61,313 nt of DNA, taken from contig JBOFDP010000095.1 in assembly GCA_051647125.1 (NCBI GenBank), positions 1 to 61,313 on the forward strand, in the 5' to 3' direction. The notes below the pieces were generated by a model. That model was not told the origin of the DNA and did not search any database. It worked only from the letters and a program-made list of their open reading frames with translations. Made by a program: the position numbers and the translations under genes. Shown here one piece after another: positions 18,901 to 27,220 of the stretch. Each line of letters begins with the position of its first letter. Within the stretch, counting starts at the first letter, position 1. Origin of the DNA: JBOFDP01 sp051647125. GTDB taxonomy: Bacteria > Bacteroidota > Bacteroidia > Chitinophagales > Chitinophagaceae.

Positions 18901-19617
18901 ATCTCCTTTTTTAGGATCTTCGAGAAAACTTCCCGTATTTACACAAAGCAAAATATCATGTGCTTTCGCATCTTCTTTATCGATATAATGACTATCATTG
19001 GTAGCTATTACAGGTACATTATATTTTTTAGATAGATAGAGTAAAAATTCATTTACTTTATCTTGGAGAGACAAAGTATGACGTTGTAGTTCTACATAAT
19101 AATCCTCACCAAAAATATCAAACCACCATTTAAATTCTTCTTCTGCCTGTTTTTCTCCTTGTAATATAAATGTTTGTGGCACATATCCACCCAAGCAGCA
19201 AGTAGTAGCGATAAGGTTATTAGCATATTGTTTTATTAGGCTTTTATCTATACATGGTTTAACATAAAATCCTTCTATATAACTAACGTAAGATAATTGT
19301 AGTAAATTTTGATACCCTATTGTATTTTTAGCTAATAATACTTGATGATACCTTTTGGTTTTAGGATTTTTTTGGGTAATATCTTCTACTACATAAAATT
19401 CACAACCCACAATAGGCTTTACCTTTAATTTCTTATTTGCATGCACATGTTTATATGCTTCTGCTACAAATTCAAATACGCCATACATGTTTCCATGATC
19501 CGTAATAGCCATAGCTGGCATACCGTCATCAATAGCCTTTTGATAAAGTTTCTTTATAGAAGATGCCCCATCAAGCAATGAATATTGTGTATGATTATGT
19601 AAGTGAGAAAATTGCAT
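15964..19617 (-). CDS. dnaE: DNA polymerase III alpha subunit
   Basis: Replicative DNA polymerase catalytic subunit, C-family. The N-terminal PHP domain begins at once (FSHLHNHTQYSLLDGASS, residues 3-20). The palm carries the catalytic aspartates in MPDIDTDFDD at about residues 430-440 and a third in the DAGIIKMDFLGL segment near 600. The tandem helix-hairpin-helix and OB-fold regions follow (IGGFITLCLQKLSVKGTAYA near 1060). The 1217 residues are normal for Bacteroidota DnaE1. The start matches the family and has a -7 box 18 bases upstream. It is a single-gene unit, convergent with the EamA gene. Confidence 0.97.
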   Translation of the reverse strand: MQFSHLHNHTQYSLLDGASSIKKLYQKAIDDGMPAMAITDHGNMYGVFEFVAEAYKHVHANKKLKVKPIVGCEFYVVEDITQKNPKTKRYHQVLLAKNTIGYQNLLQLSYVSYIEGFYVKPCIDKSLIKQYANNLIATTCCLGGYVPQTFILQGEKQAEEEFKWWFDIFGEDYYVELQRHTLSLQDKVNEFLLYLSKKYNVPVIATNDSHYIDKEDAKAHDILLCVNTGSFLEDPKKGDALQDEESAIQIVHASSVSSASQQKGFRKPRFAFPNEEFYMKTTQEMKALFADIPEAIDNTNQIIEKIDILNLKRDILLPAFPIPQAFGNSQDKYLVHLVNEGLRKKYSIITPEIEERVKFELETIRKMGFSGYFLIVSDFIKAAREMDVLVGPGRGSAAGSVVAYCMDITTIDPIKYNLLFERFLNPDRKSMPDIDTDFDDKGRDKVINYVVQKYGDNQVAQIITYGTMAARASIKDVGRVLQIPIQECNMLTALIPNKPGIKLDRVLYAPIEGLKDKEGLNNDSIEQINSLRKYYKENAIYKGLLEDATKIEGTIRNVGLHAAGIIIAPDSINTLIPVCKVKDSRLLVTQIEGSSIEDAGIIKMDFLGLSNLNIIKEALKIIKERQNIDIDIQNIPLNDKKTFELYQQGATNGIFQFESEGMQKYLRELKPNKMEDLIAMNALYRPGPIQYIPNFINRKHGIEPITYDLPEMEEFLRETYGITIYQEQVMLLSQKLANFTKGEADILRKAMGKKQKSVLDKMKTKFIEEASKKLFPKEVLEKIWTDWEAFAQYAFNKSHSTCYAYLSYQTAYLKANYPHEYMAALLNNAKDIDKVSYFIEECKRMKINVLPPDINESDSFFSVTSKLAIRFGLSRIKNIGEDIFKNIFEERKNQGYFKDIFDFSKRVINSKLNVGKLECLIKAGAFDCFKELHRAQYFTTDPKSSQRFIDKLMDYGKAIRQSKEQPSSLFSSVMDETEFISTPTIPQEVSPWSLVEMLNYEREMTGIYLSKHPLDIFDFEMSYYNFTSLDKFNEYETNFEDRKKVIRKNILIGGFITLCLQKLSVKGTAYAEVKIEDKIGKVMMRLFGANYKLIKPFLELYSYIYIIGSFQEHSFRKGIVEFKISEVGTMEEFRNKFTKEIQLFINADKVEEKFIKQIKNQLLHPGSVNMSIHITNPVQKEEVVKLINYPQKGFSLSDEFCNYLQKAVACRFKIITK

Positions 19618-19634
19618 AAGTGTAAAATGAGTAA

Positions 19635-19642
19635 CAAAAATA
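19635..19642 (-). promoter_or_regulatory. -7 element (TATTTTTG) for dnaE
   Basis: Minus-strand TATTTTTG, exact TAnnTTTG, 18 bases before the dnaE ATG. Confidence 0.55.
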
Positions 19643-19800
19643 AATGATAACCGTTTAAGTTCAAAATTTTAATAGTAGATTTTAACCTTATAGGTTTTTT
19701 AATAACCCTCCTAAAAAGGCTATTCTTTATCTTGAAAAATATTAAAATATAGTACGAAAAAAAAACTTCCAATTAATTTAAAAAAACTCACAGAAAAGTA

Positions 19801-19808
19801 TAGTTTTG
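19801..19808 (+). promoter_or_regulatory. -7 element (TAGTTTTG) for yebC
   Basis: Exact TAnnTTTG match, 31 bases before the yebC ATG; probably also drives the lipoprotein gene behind it. Confidence 0.6.
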
Positions 19809-19838
19809 CAATAAATTTGGTATAAAATAGTCTCTTTT

Positions 19839-20552
19839 ATGGGAAGAATATTTGAAGTAAGAAAATCAAAAATGTTTGCCCGCTATGATAGAATGGCAAA
19901 GCAATTTACACGTATAGGAAAAGATATAATGATTGCCGTAAAAGCTGGAGGCGGAGATGCTGAGTATAACCCTACACTAAGAAGAATTATTCAAAATGCT
20001 AAGGCTATTAATATGCCTAAAGACAGGATAGATTCAGCCATAAAAAGAGCTGTCAGCGGAAAAGATACGGCTAATTATGAAGAAATACTTTATGAAGGAT
20101 TTGGTCCTTTTGGCATAGCTATTTTAGTGGAAACCACAACCGATAATAATACACGTACAGTAGCTAATTTACGTAGCTACTTTAATAAGTTTGAAGGTAG
20201 TTTTGGTACTAGTGGATCTGTTAGTTTTATGTTTCAAAAAATGGGGTGTTTCAAGCTTAATCCTACAAATATCTCTCAAGGGGATTTAGAATTAGAACTT
20301 ATAGATTATGGATTAGAAGAAATGGGAGAAGATTCTGAAGGGAATCTTCTCATAAGATGTATTTTTAACGATTTTGGTACTATGCAAAAAGCTATTGAAG
20401 AAAAAAATCTACCTGTAATTAGTGCTGAAAGTGAATGGATTCCCACTATCACCGTAAAACTTAATGAAGAAGAAGATGAATTAATTTTTAAGCTTATAGA
20501 TCGATTAGAAGAAGATGAAGATGTACAAAAAGTATTTCATAATTTAAAGTAA
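19839..20552 (+). CDS. yebC: YebC/PmpR (TACO1) family protein
   Basis: A 237-residue member of the YebC/TACO1 family, annotated as a DNA-binding regulator but shown in several species to help ribosomes through proline-rich stretches. The basic N terminus ARYDRMAKQFTRIGKDIMIA, the AGGGDAEYNPTLRR segment, NMPKDRIDSAIKRA and the YEGFGPFGIAILVE core with DNNRT-like TTTDNNTRTVANLR are all present. The C terminus is acidic (EEDEDVQ). The lipoprotein gene begins one base after its stop, which suggests one transcript. Confidence 0.95.
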   Translation: MGRIFEVRKSKMFARYDRMAKQFTRIGKDIMIAVKAGGGDAEYNPTLRRIIQNAKAINMPKDRIDSAIKRAVSGKDTANYEEILYEGFGPFGIAILVETTTDNNTRTVANLRSYFNKFEGSFGTSGSVSFMFQKMGCFKLNPTNISQGDLELELIDYGLEEMGEDSEGNLLIRCIFNDFGTMQKAIEEKNLPVISAESEWIPTITVKLNEEEDELIFKLIDRLEEDEDVQKVFHNLK

Positions 20553-20553
20553 T

Positions 20554-20958
20554 ATGTATCAGAAAAATCTACCTGTTGTTTTATTATTTTTGGTAAGTAT
20601 GTTAATGGCTTGCGTAAAATATGAAAAATATCCCTATCTTGAATTTAAAAAGGAAGCAAATTATATTTCAACCTCTGAAACTATAGCACCCAACCAACCT
20701 TTTAAAGTAGGAGTAATAGCTACTAAAAATAACGTACTGTTAAAGAATTTTGTAGTAACCGTTCTTTATGATAATGATTCTTTAAGAAGAACTATCTATA
20801 GTAATATACTTACTGGTGATTCAGTTAATCGTTATATTGGAGAATACATTTTTACTACTCAAAAAAAAGTAGGTGTAGAAAGATATACTTTTTCTGTGGA
20901 ATCTATAAATGGCATTATTACTTCTCAGACACTTACTATCAACGTAAACGATCTATAA
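20554..20958 (+). CDS. Small hypothetical lipoprotein
   Basis: A 134-residue protein not recognised beyond its class. Residues 1-20 form a lipoprotein signal peptide with lipobox LMAC (Cys about residue 20). The rest is predicted as a single beta-rich domain (KVGVIATKNNVLLKNFVVTV, VGVERYTFSVESING), compatible with an Ig-like or carbohydrate-facing fold, but no family name is supported. Its start codon follows the yebC stop by one base, indicating translational coupling or at least co-transcription. Likely to sit in the periplasm or on the outer membrane. Confidence 0.72.
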   Translation: MYQKNLPVVLLFLVSMLMACVKYEKYPYLEFKKEANYISTSETIAPNQPFKVGVIATKNNVLLKNFVVTVLYDNDSLRRTIYSNILTGDSVNRYIGEYIFTTQKKVGVERYTFSVESINGIITSQTLTINVNDL

Positions 20959-20982
20959 CCAAACTATCCTATTCTAAATTAA

Positions 20983-21744
20983 TTATTCTAAATACAGATT
21001 AAACGTATCGCCTCTTAATCCTATACGCATCGCTTCAAGCGCTATTACTTCATCTATAGGAATATTTCCGAGATTCACATTACAGCCTATTTTGTTTATA
21101 AAATGTAACTGCTGATTTTTTTGAGGTGCTTCAAAAATCACTTTTTCTATTGGTATTTTACTATCTAATATTTTCTCTACCAAAAACTCTCTTACCTTAC
21201 CTGTTTTTCTAAAAATACCTACATTCCCAGATTCTCGTGCTTCTGTAATAACATATGAAGCTCCTGCTTCAATTTCTGCACTCATTAACTCTATCCATTT
21301 GAAAGGAAGCATTTGAAAACCCTCTTCTTTACTTCCTACCTCACTGAGTACAGTAAAATGCTTAGAAAAAGTTTTAATTAAATTATATTTCTCTTCCTGT
21401 TCCATATCCATAGAGCCATCACTAATTTCTACATACTCCATATTATATTTTTTAAGAAGCTTAAAATAATCCTTTAATTGCTTACGTATAACAAAGGCTT
21501 CAAACAATGTACCTCCAAAATATACAGGAATATTATGATATTGATAAAGTTTTATTTTTTTATCTAAATTAGGAGTTATAAAACTTGTCCCAAAACCTAA
21601 TTTTATAAAATCTACATGTACTTCTGCTGTTTCTATAAAGCATTCTGCTTCTTTTAATGTCATTCCTTTATCCATCACCATATTTATCCCTTCTGTACGA
21701 GGTTTGGTATTTCTAAGAGGTATTTTTTCTATCTTGAAATTCAT
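20983..21744 (-). CDS. comA: Phosphosulfolactate synthase (ComA) family protein
   Basis: A 253-residue TIM-barrel of the ComA family, which in methanogens adds sulfite to phosphoenolpyruvate to give 2-phosphosulfolactate, the first step to coenzyme M. Motifs are FIKLGFGTSFI near residue 48, PVYFGGTLFEAF near 76, YVEISDGS near 105, EVGSKEE near 139, SYVITEARESGNVGI near 162 and IFEAPQKNQQ near 205. ComB, ComC and other coenzyme M genes are absent here; in Bacteroidota the product may feed sulfonate or sulfonolipid chemistry, or the protein may do something else. It follows the 472-residue TPR gene by 10 bases and is probably the last gene of its operon. Confidence 0.85.
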   Translation of the reverse strand: MNFKIEKIPLRNTKPRTEGINMVMDKGMTLKEAECFIETAEVHVDFIKLGFGTSFITPNLDKKIKLYQYHNIPVYFGGTLFEAFVIRKQLKDYFKLLKKYNMEYVEISDGSMDMEQEEKYNLIKTFSKHFTVLSEVGSKEEGFQMLPFKWIELMSAEIEAGASYVITEARESGNVGIFRKTGKVREFLVEKILDSKIPIEKVIFEAPQKNQQLHFINKIGCNVNLGNIPIDEVIALEAMRIGLRGDTFNLYLE

Positions 21745-21754
21745 ACATCCCTAT

Positions 21755-23173
21755 TTATAAATATTTTTCAATATTTGATGTAATTAATAGTTTTAATTCT
21801 TCCTGTATGGGCAAGAGAGGGAGTAATTTTTTTAGATTTTTACTTTCTTTATATGAAATCGGTAAAATATGATTCATCATTTCTAAAGCTTTTTTCTTTT
21901 GATTAAGTTCCCAAAAAGCTATTATTAAAAAATATACAAAATAACTACGTTGGGTATAAAAAATAGCAGTTGTAGCTGTCTCTTTAGCTTTTTGAAAACT
22001 CTCTGTTTGCAACAATTGTATTAAAAAAGATTCCCAATATTTAGACTGTTTAGTTTTATAAACAGTAGCTTGTGAAAAATATTTTAGAGCATCTTGCAAA
22101 TTATTAAGCTTTAAAAAACATTGCCCACAAAGGTAATAATATGCGCCTTTTTTAGGAAAAATTGCTATAGCTTCTTTTATATAATAATATGCTTTTTGAT
22201 ACTGCTCTCCTTTATATTCTATTTGTGCTAACTGAAATAAAGTAGCATGATCACTACTATCTAATTGTAGTACTTGTAAATAATTCTTTATAGCCTTGCC
22301 ATATTCCTTATTCTTATACTGGCAATAGGCTAATTTTTTTAATAACTCAATATCTTTAAGTTTACACTCATTCACCAAGTGATCTAAGTATATGGAGGCT
22401 TCGTGATATTGACGAATTTTAATATAACAAACTGATAGTTCTATATATGCCAATTCAAATTCATCTTCTATAACAATTGCATAAAGATACGTATCAATAG
22501 CTTTTTCGTATAATTTAAGGTGTTGATAAGCATTGGCTAAATTAAACCAAGTAGAAGAATTAAATGGATGTTTATCTATAAATTGTTGATAATAAGGGAT
22601 AGACTCTTTATATCGTTTTGTTTTTTCTACAAAGATAGCAAAGGTAAACATAATCTCCTCATTCACTAATGAAGGTTGGTCTAACACCTTACAAAAACCA
22701 TCAAGCAAAATATCAAATTTTTCATATGTAGAAAACAAATCTACATAATAAGACAGCAAATCAGAAAACTCTTCTTTATCCGTTTTAAATATAGATAATG
22801 AAGTAGTAAAAACCTCAAGTGCTTTCGCATATTCTTCTTTGATAAGATAAATCTCAGAGGTAAGTATATAAAAATCAATACTATCTTGCCTAAGATTATA
22901 CACTTGTTGCAATACAAAAAAGGCTTCTTTTATTTTTTTAGAACTAATAAGGATATTGGCTTTATCTATTCTAATCCCTACAGCATAAGGATATTGGCTA
23001 ATGCCCCATTCAATAAAAGATAAAGCATCTTTAGATCTTCCTAATGCCTGAAGATATAGTACCAATGATTCTATTTCATCTTCTGTAAAATAAATATTTT
23101 TTTTATTTTTAAAAAGCTGATACCTTTTTAGTACCTCTTTCCAGTCTAAACTACTATCGTCAAAGTTATCCAT
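21755..23173 (-). CDS. TPR-repeat protein (472 aa)
   Basis: A 472-residue cytoplasmic-looking protein made of tandem tetratricopeptide repeats from about residue 35 to the end. No signal peptide is visible. Clear repeat units are SSTWFNLANAYQHLKLYEKAIDTYLYAI (part), ELAYIELSVCYIKIRQYHEA, HATLFQLAQIEYKGEQYQKA and GAYYYLCGQCFLKLNNLQDA. TPR arrays mediate protein-protein contact; the partner is not known. It lies 68 bases behind nuoB and 10 bases before comA on the same strand. Whether it belongs functionally with complex I or with comA cannot be told. Confidence 0.82.
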   Translation of the reverse strand: MDNFDDSSLDWKEVLKRYQLFKNKKNIYFTEDEIESLVLYLQALGRSKDALSFIEWGISQYPYAVGIRIDKANILISSKKIKEAFFVLQQVYNLRQDSIDFYILTSEIYLIKEEYAKALEVFTTSLSIFKTDKEEFSDLLSYYVDLFSTYEKFDILLDGFCKVLDQPSLVNEEIMFTFAIFVEKTKRYKESIPYYQQFIDKHPFNSSTWFNLANAYQHLKLYEKAIDTYLYAIVIEDEFELAYIELSVCYIKIRQYHEASIYLDHLVNECKLKDIELLKKLAYCQYKNKEYGKAIKNYLQVLQLDSSDHATLFQLAQIEYKGEQYQKAYYYIKEAIAIFPKKGAYYYLCGQCFLKLNNLQDALKYFSQATVYKTKQSKYWESFLIQLLQTESFQKAKETATTAIFYTQRSYFVYFLIIAFWELNQKKKALEMMNHILPISYKESKNLKKLLPLLPIQEELKLLITSNIEKYL

Positions 23174-23241
23174 ATTCCTTATATACTAAAAACTAAAATA
23201 GCAGTATGCAATATACCATAGGACATATAATAAAAGTAGTA

Positions 23242-23844
23242 CTATTCTACATTATATTGAGCTAATAATTCATTATATTTCTTAGAATTTCTTCGTCTTA
23301 GACTTTCATTTTTTATAAGTTCCTGTATTTTCATAATACCCTCCAAAATACCTTCCGGACGAGGAGGACAACCCGGCACATATACATCTACAGGAATCAC
23401 TTCATCTATTCCTTGTAATACAGAATAACTATCAAAAATACCCCCCGAACAAGCACATGCCCCTACCGCTATAACATAACGAGGTTCTGCCATTTGAAGG
23501 TATACTTGTCTTAATACAGGAGCCAATTTTTTAGAAATAGTACCCATCACCATAATTAAATCACACTGACGGGGAGTAAATGCCATTCTCTCTGCACCAA
23601 ATCTTCCAAAATCATAGTGTGCTGCTGCTGTTGCCATAAATTCTATACCACAACATGAGGTCGCAAAGGGAAGGGGCCATATAGAGTATTGCCGTGCAAG
23701 CCCAATAGCTTTATCTAAACTGGTAGCAAAAAAACCTTCTCCCATATACCCATCAGGTATATCTACTATTTTTACTTTATTGTTAAATCTTACAGGTCTT
23801 TCTCCAAGTTTTTTTATTAAATCATTGGTATTATGTTTAAACAT
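23242..23844 (-). CDS. nuoB: NADH-quinone oxidoreductase subunit B
   Basis: Peripheral-arm subunit that carries the terminal 4Fe-4S cluster N2 next to the quinone site of complex I. All four cluster cysteines are present: the tandem pair in ATSCCGIEFM (residues 64-65), one in VGACACSGGIF (130) and one in VPGCPPRPEGI (159). The rest is canonical (FGAERMAFTPRQCDLIMVMG). The 200 residues match the family. NuoA is encoded 11 bases upstream, but nuoC/nuoD do not follow as they normally would; a TPR gene follows instead. Confidence 0.96.
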   Translation of the reverse strand: MFKHNTNDLIKKLGERPVRFNNKVKIVDIPDGYMGEGFFATSLDKAIGLARQYSIWPLPFATSCCGIEFMATAAAHYDFGRFGAERMAFTPRQCDLIMVMGTISKKLAPVLRQVYLQMAEPRYVIAVGACACSGGIFDSYSVLQGIDEVIPVDVYVPGCPPRPEGILEGIMKIQELIKNESLRRRNSKKYNELLAQYNVE

Positions 23845-23855
23845 ATTAAAAAAAT

Positions 23856-24245
23856 TTAATCTTTTGAATCTATTACCTTCTTATTCATAATGTATAAGAA
23901 CCCTATAAGAAAAAAAGCTATAAAAATCACTACTGCTATAAACCCTGACCATCCTAATACATTAAAATTTATAGCATAAGGATAAAAAAATACAATCTCT
24001 ACATCAAACAATACAAAAATAATAGCTACAATAAAATATTTTACAGCAATAGGAATTCGAGCATTTCCTTTTTGTTCAATACCACATTCATAATTTTCTA
24101 ACTTCCTTTTTCCTTTTCTTAATGGTCCTAAAAGATGAGTAACTACTAAAAGTAAGAGTATTAAAGTAATAGCTACTATAACTTGCATTAATATGGGTTT
24201 ATATTGTAGCGAAGACTGTATGTCTAAAAATGTTATTAAATTCAT
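23856..24245 (-). CDS. nuoA: NADH-quinone oxidoreductase subunit A
   Basis: Small membrane subunit of complex I near the quinone channel. Three transmembrane segments are predicted (about residues 18-38, 65-87 and 95-118). Family signatures are KRKLENYECGIEQKGNARIP, with the conserved Cys of the exposed loop, and FDVEIVFFYPYAI. The 129 residues fit NuoA. It begins 14 bases after the stop of the 595-residue TPR gene and ends 11 bases before nuoB, so nuoAB is embedded in a larger transcript. Confidence 0.95.
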   Translation of the reverse strand: MNLITFLDIQSSLQYKPILMQVIVAITLILLLLVVTHLLGPLRKGKRKLENYECGIEQKGNARIPIAVKYFIVAIIFVLFDVEIVFFYPYAINFNVLGWSGFIAVVIFIAFFLIGFLYIMNKKVIDSKD

Positions 24246-24259
24246 ATATTATATAAATT

Positions 24260-26047
24260 TTAAAATTTAGTACCCTTCTTAGCATCCGCTTCAGCTTTAG
24301 CTTTTTTACGCTGGTATTCTGCCATTTGTTGTTGATAATCTAAAATTTGTTGCTTAGTAGCCAATGCGATAGGGTGAGTAGGGTCTAAAATTAATATATT
24401 TTCCCAATAAGGAAGTGATTCCTTATATTTATCTCCTAACATATAGTTGTATGCAATATTTGTATTAGCTTCTATAATATTAGATTTATATTTTTCTATA
24501 TCATTACTAGCTTCTATTAAATATTTATTCCATGCTTCTACTACTGCAGGTTTAAAATGACTTGCTGTATCTATTCTATCCTCAGTACGAGCTAACCAAA
24601 GGAATCCATATATAGGTTCGGAATTAGACGCTTTAATATATTGCTCAAAAAGAGGTTTTGCTTTATCAAATCGCTTCGCATTATAGTTAGCAATACCTGC
24701 ATAAAAAAGATCACCATAATTAGTATCACTTTTTATTTTCAAGATAGAATCCCAAGCATTAGCAACACCCTCATAATAAAGATATTTTTCAGCTGTTTCA
24801 CGCATAGTGACTAAAGCTACTAGTTTTTCTTCAGGTTTAGTTTTCATATTTACTATTATAGAATATGCTTCTTCAAAATCTGGGGATCCTTCAGGTATAT
24901 TTTTTGCTGCAATATTGGCATATAAAACAAAATCTCTATCACTCAAATAAGGTAAATCAGAAGGATCTAATATTGCATTTTCATCCTTAATATAAAGCCT
25001 TATTTTTTCTAAAGATTTTTTAGCATATTCCATAGCCAAAGTAGTATCTCCTGCTTGCAAAGCCTTATCACTCATCGTAGAAAAAATTAATGCCTCCAAA
25101 CGCCATAAACGACCTCTATATGCTCTATTATTCTTTACCTGCTCTCGATAGATTGTAGTATTTTGGGCTGTTTTCTCTAATGCCGATTGATAATTTTTAC
25201 TCATATATTCCAATTCAGCATCACTTGCAGATAATAATGCTTGTAAAGAAGGGTCTTTTTTATTTGCAATAGTTCCATATAAATTTAAATAATATTTTGC
25301 ACTATCAGGTTTATTCTCAGATAGATAATAAAGATATAATTCATATACAGGAGCTGGGTATTTAGGATTGGTATTAATAGCTTTCCATAAATTTTCCAAA
25401 TAAGGAGATTTGTCTGTTAGATTAGCATAACTTTTTGCCAAAATATAATACCCTTCAGCAAAACTAGGATTAAGATATATTACTTTATGAAAAGTACGCA
25501 ACATATTCATAAAATCATGTTGTTTCTTATAGGCATATCCTAATAAAATTTGAAGTTGTACATCATTAGCCGCATTTTTTAAATCCATAGATTGATTTAA
25601 TAAATTTATAGCCATATGAGGGTCCCCCAAAGGAGCTAATACATTTGCCCTAGCAATAGCTTTTATCACTTCCAAATTCTTAGATCCCGATTCTATAGCA
25701 TTAACAAAATATTCTCTTGCTTTTGCTGTATCTTTATAAATATCTCTTATATGCAGTTCTCCTAATCCTGCATTAATCAACCCCTCTTTATCCTTACCTT
25801 TTCTAAGTTGTAACGCTTTGTGTAATACCTCATAAGCGGCTTTCTCATTGTCTCTAATAATATTTAGTTGTGCCAACCAATAGGCTGCCAAACTATTTTT
25901 AGGGTCTGACGCATTAATTTTACTAAAAATATCATACGCTAAATCATATTGTTCATGATCAAAAGCCTCCTTTCCTTCTTTAATACTCTGTGCTTTAGTA
26001 GTAACGATTCCTACTATTAACACTATTAACAATAACGTTTTTTTCAT
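24260..26047 (-). CDS. Exported TPR-repeat protein (595 aa)
   Basis: A 595-residue protein with a signal peptide (KKTLLLIVLIVGIVTTKAQ) and TPR-like repeats over most of its length, e.g. KEAFDHEQYDLAYDIFSKIN, PSFAEGYYILAKSYANLTDK and IEANTNIAYNYMLGDKYKES. The C terminus is a charged coil (YQRKKAKAEADAKK). It should work in the periplasm. A large periplasmic TPR protein beside a PstS-like lipoprotein is a recurring Bacteroidota neighbourhood, usually with ExbB/ExbD/TonB, which are missing here. It is followed tightly by nuoA, an unusual partner. Confidence 0.82.
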   Translation of the reverse strand: MKKTLLLIVLIVGIVTTKAQSIKEGKEAFDHEQYDLAYDIFSKINASDPKNSLAAYWLAQLNIIRDNEKAAYEVLHKALQLRKGKDKEGLINAGLGELHIRDIYKDTAKAREYFVNAIESGSKNLEVIKAIARANVLAPLGDPHMAINLLNQSMDLKNAANDVQLQILLGYAYKKQHDFMNMLRTFHKVIYLNPSFAEGYYILAKSYANLTDKSPYLENLWKAINTNPKYPAPVYELYLYYLSENKPDSAKYYLNLYGTIANKKDPSLQALLSASDAELEYMSKNYQSALEKTAQNTTIYREQVKNNRAYRGRLWRLEALIFSTMSDKALQAGDTTLAMEYAKKSLEKIRLYIKDENAILDPSDLPYLSDRDFVLYANIAAKNIPEGSPDFEEAYSIIVNMKTKPEEKLVALVTMRETAEKYLYYEGVANAWDSILKIKSDTNYGDLFYAGIANYNAKRFDKAKPLFEQYIKASNSEPIYGFLWLARTEDRIDTASHFKPAVVEAWNKYLIEASNDIEKYKSNIIEANTNIAYNYMLGDKYKESLPYWENILILDPTHPIALATKQQILDYQQQMAEYQRKKAKAEADAKKGTKF

Positions 26048-26081
26048 AATACTGTACTATTTTTTTTACTAATTTGAAATG

Positions 26082-26089
26082 TAAAGATA
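26082..26089 (-). promoter_or_regulatory. Possible -7 element (TATCTTTA) for the TPR-nuoAB run
   Basis: Minus-strand TATCTTTA, one mismatch to TAnnTTTG, 35 bases before the 595-residue TPR gene. The surrounding 26048-26317 gap (270 bases) is otherwise featureless AT-rich sequence with no ORF. Confidence 0.4.
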
Positions 26090-26317
26090 TATATTTTTTT
26101 TTTATATCTATTTATTAATTTTTATATCCCAATTGTTTACTACTTACCAACATTATAAACACAATTATTTTATTAATATTTAAGAATATGTATGTAGTAA
26201 AATATTCTGTAAACTTTTTTTTAATACTATCTAGAGACTACTAAAATATAAAAATTATTTAAACTTAAGATGATTACAAAGAGACATCACCAAGCGTTAT
26301 AATAATTGATTAATTTC

Positions 26318-27217
26318 CTAATTTTGCAACACTGCCTTTTTTACTTCAAAAGACATTTGAGCAGGAAATAAATAAGAACGTTTAAAAATTAACTGTCCTC
26401 GTTCATTTATCATAAATCTGCCAAAATCCATAGCCCAGCAATCATTACCACATTTACTTGAAAAATATATCTTTCGAATAAGAGGATACCTACCTAAACC
26501 AATATTCACCATATAAGGCTTTACATATGCACCATGTGCGATAGCATCCAAAAGAGAAGCTGTAGTTACTCTTTTATCAAAAGTTAACTGTTGGCTATCA
26601 TCAATATTTCCCATCCAAGTAACCCCTAAAAAGCCTATTGCATGACGATTTTTTCCTACAAAATCAATAATTTCTGGGTAAGTATTAGCACCCTTTATAG
26701 CATTATAAAAAGCCTTTCCCTGTAAAAGAGAATCTTGCAAATATATGGCTGTCGAAGTAAGTACACTACCATCCATAATAACATCCCATATTTTATTTCT
26801 GGCTTTGCCGGTAGTTAGTATACTTTTTAAATCGTTCAGACTTAGCAGACTATCTTTATTTTGCTTATTTACTATAACAGAAATAGCATCATAAGCCAAT
26901 AGTATAGAAACAGGATTTACCTCCATCTTATTTTTACAATATACTTTTTCTGCTTCATTTAAAGGACGGGAGATTATCAATCCTTCTACACTATCTTCCT
27001 GAAATGCTTTTACACATTCCGCTTCAGGAGCATAATAAATTTTTAAGGTTACTTTATCGCCATAAGAACTATTAAACACCTTAGATTCTTCTTTGATAAC
27101 AGGTTTAAAAGAAATATCACAAAAAATAATGGAAGATGGTTTTTCATGATTATTCTCTCCACAAGACAATAAACCTAATATAGGAATTACTACCCAATAA
27201 AAAATAGACTTAGTCAT
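26318..27217 (-). CDS. PstS-like substrate-binding lipoprotein
   Basis: A 299-residue lipoprotein with a periplasmic-binding-protein fold of the phosphate (PstS) type. The signal peptide ends in the lipobox LLSC (Cys about residue 19). PBP-like motifs are VEGLIISRPLNEAEK, YDAISVIVNKQNKDSLLSL with SLNDLKSILTTGK (the usual signature around residue 115-130) and NRHAIGFLGVTWMG near 200. No ABC permease or ATPase gene is near, so it is unlikely to be part of a classic Pst importer. The gene starts three bases after the stop of a 75-residue membrane protein gene, implying coupled expression. Confidence 0.82.
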   Translation of the reverse strand: MTKSIFYWVVIPILGLLSCGENNHEKPSSIIFCDISFKPVIKEESKVFNSSYGDKVTLKIYYAPEAECVKAFQEDSVEGLIISRPLNEAEKVYCKNKMEVNPVSILLAYDAISVIVNKQNKDSLLSLNDLKSILTTGKARNKIWDVIMDGSVLTSTAIYLQDSLLQGKAFYNAIKGANTYPEIIDFVGKNRHAIGFLGVTWMGNIDDSQQLTFDKRVTTASLLDAIAHGAYVKPYMVNIGLGRYPLIRKIYFSSKCGNDCWAMDFGRFMINERGQLIFKRSYLFPAQMSFEVKKAVLQN

Positions 27218-27220
27218 AAA

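Noticed and set aside
26318..27217. True phosphate ABC importer subunit PstS
   Set aside because: The fold type fits, but no pstC, pstA, pstB or phoU is near and the protein is a lipoprotein coupled to a small membrane protein, so the specific name was not given.
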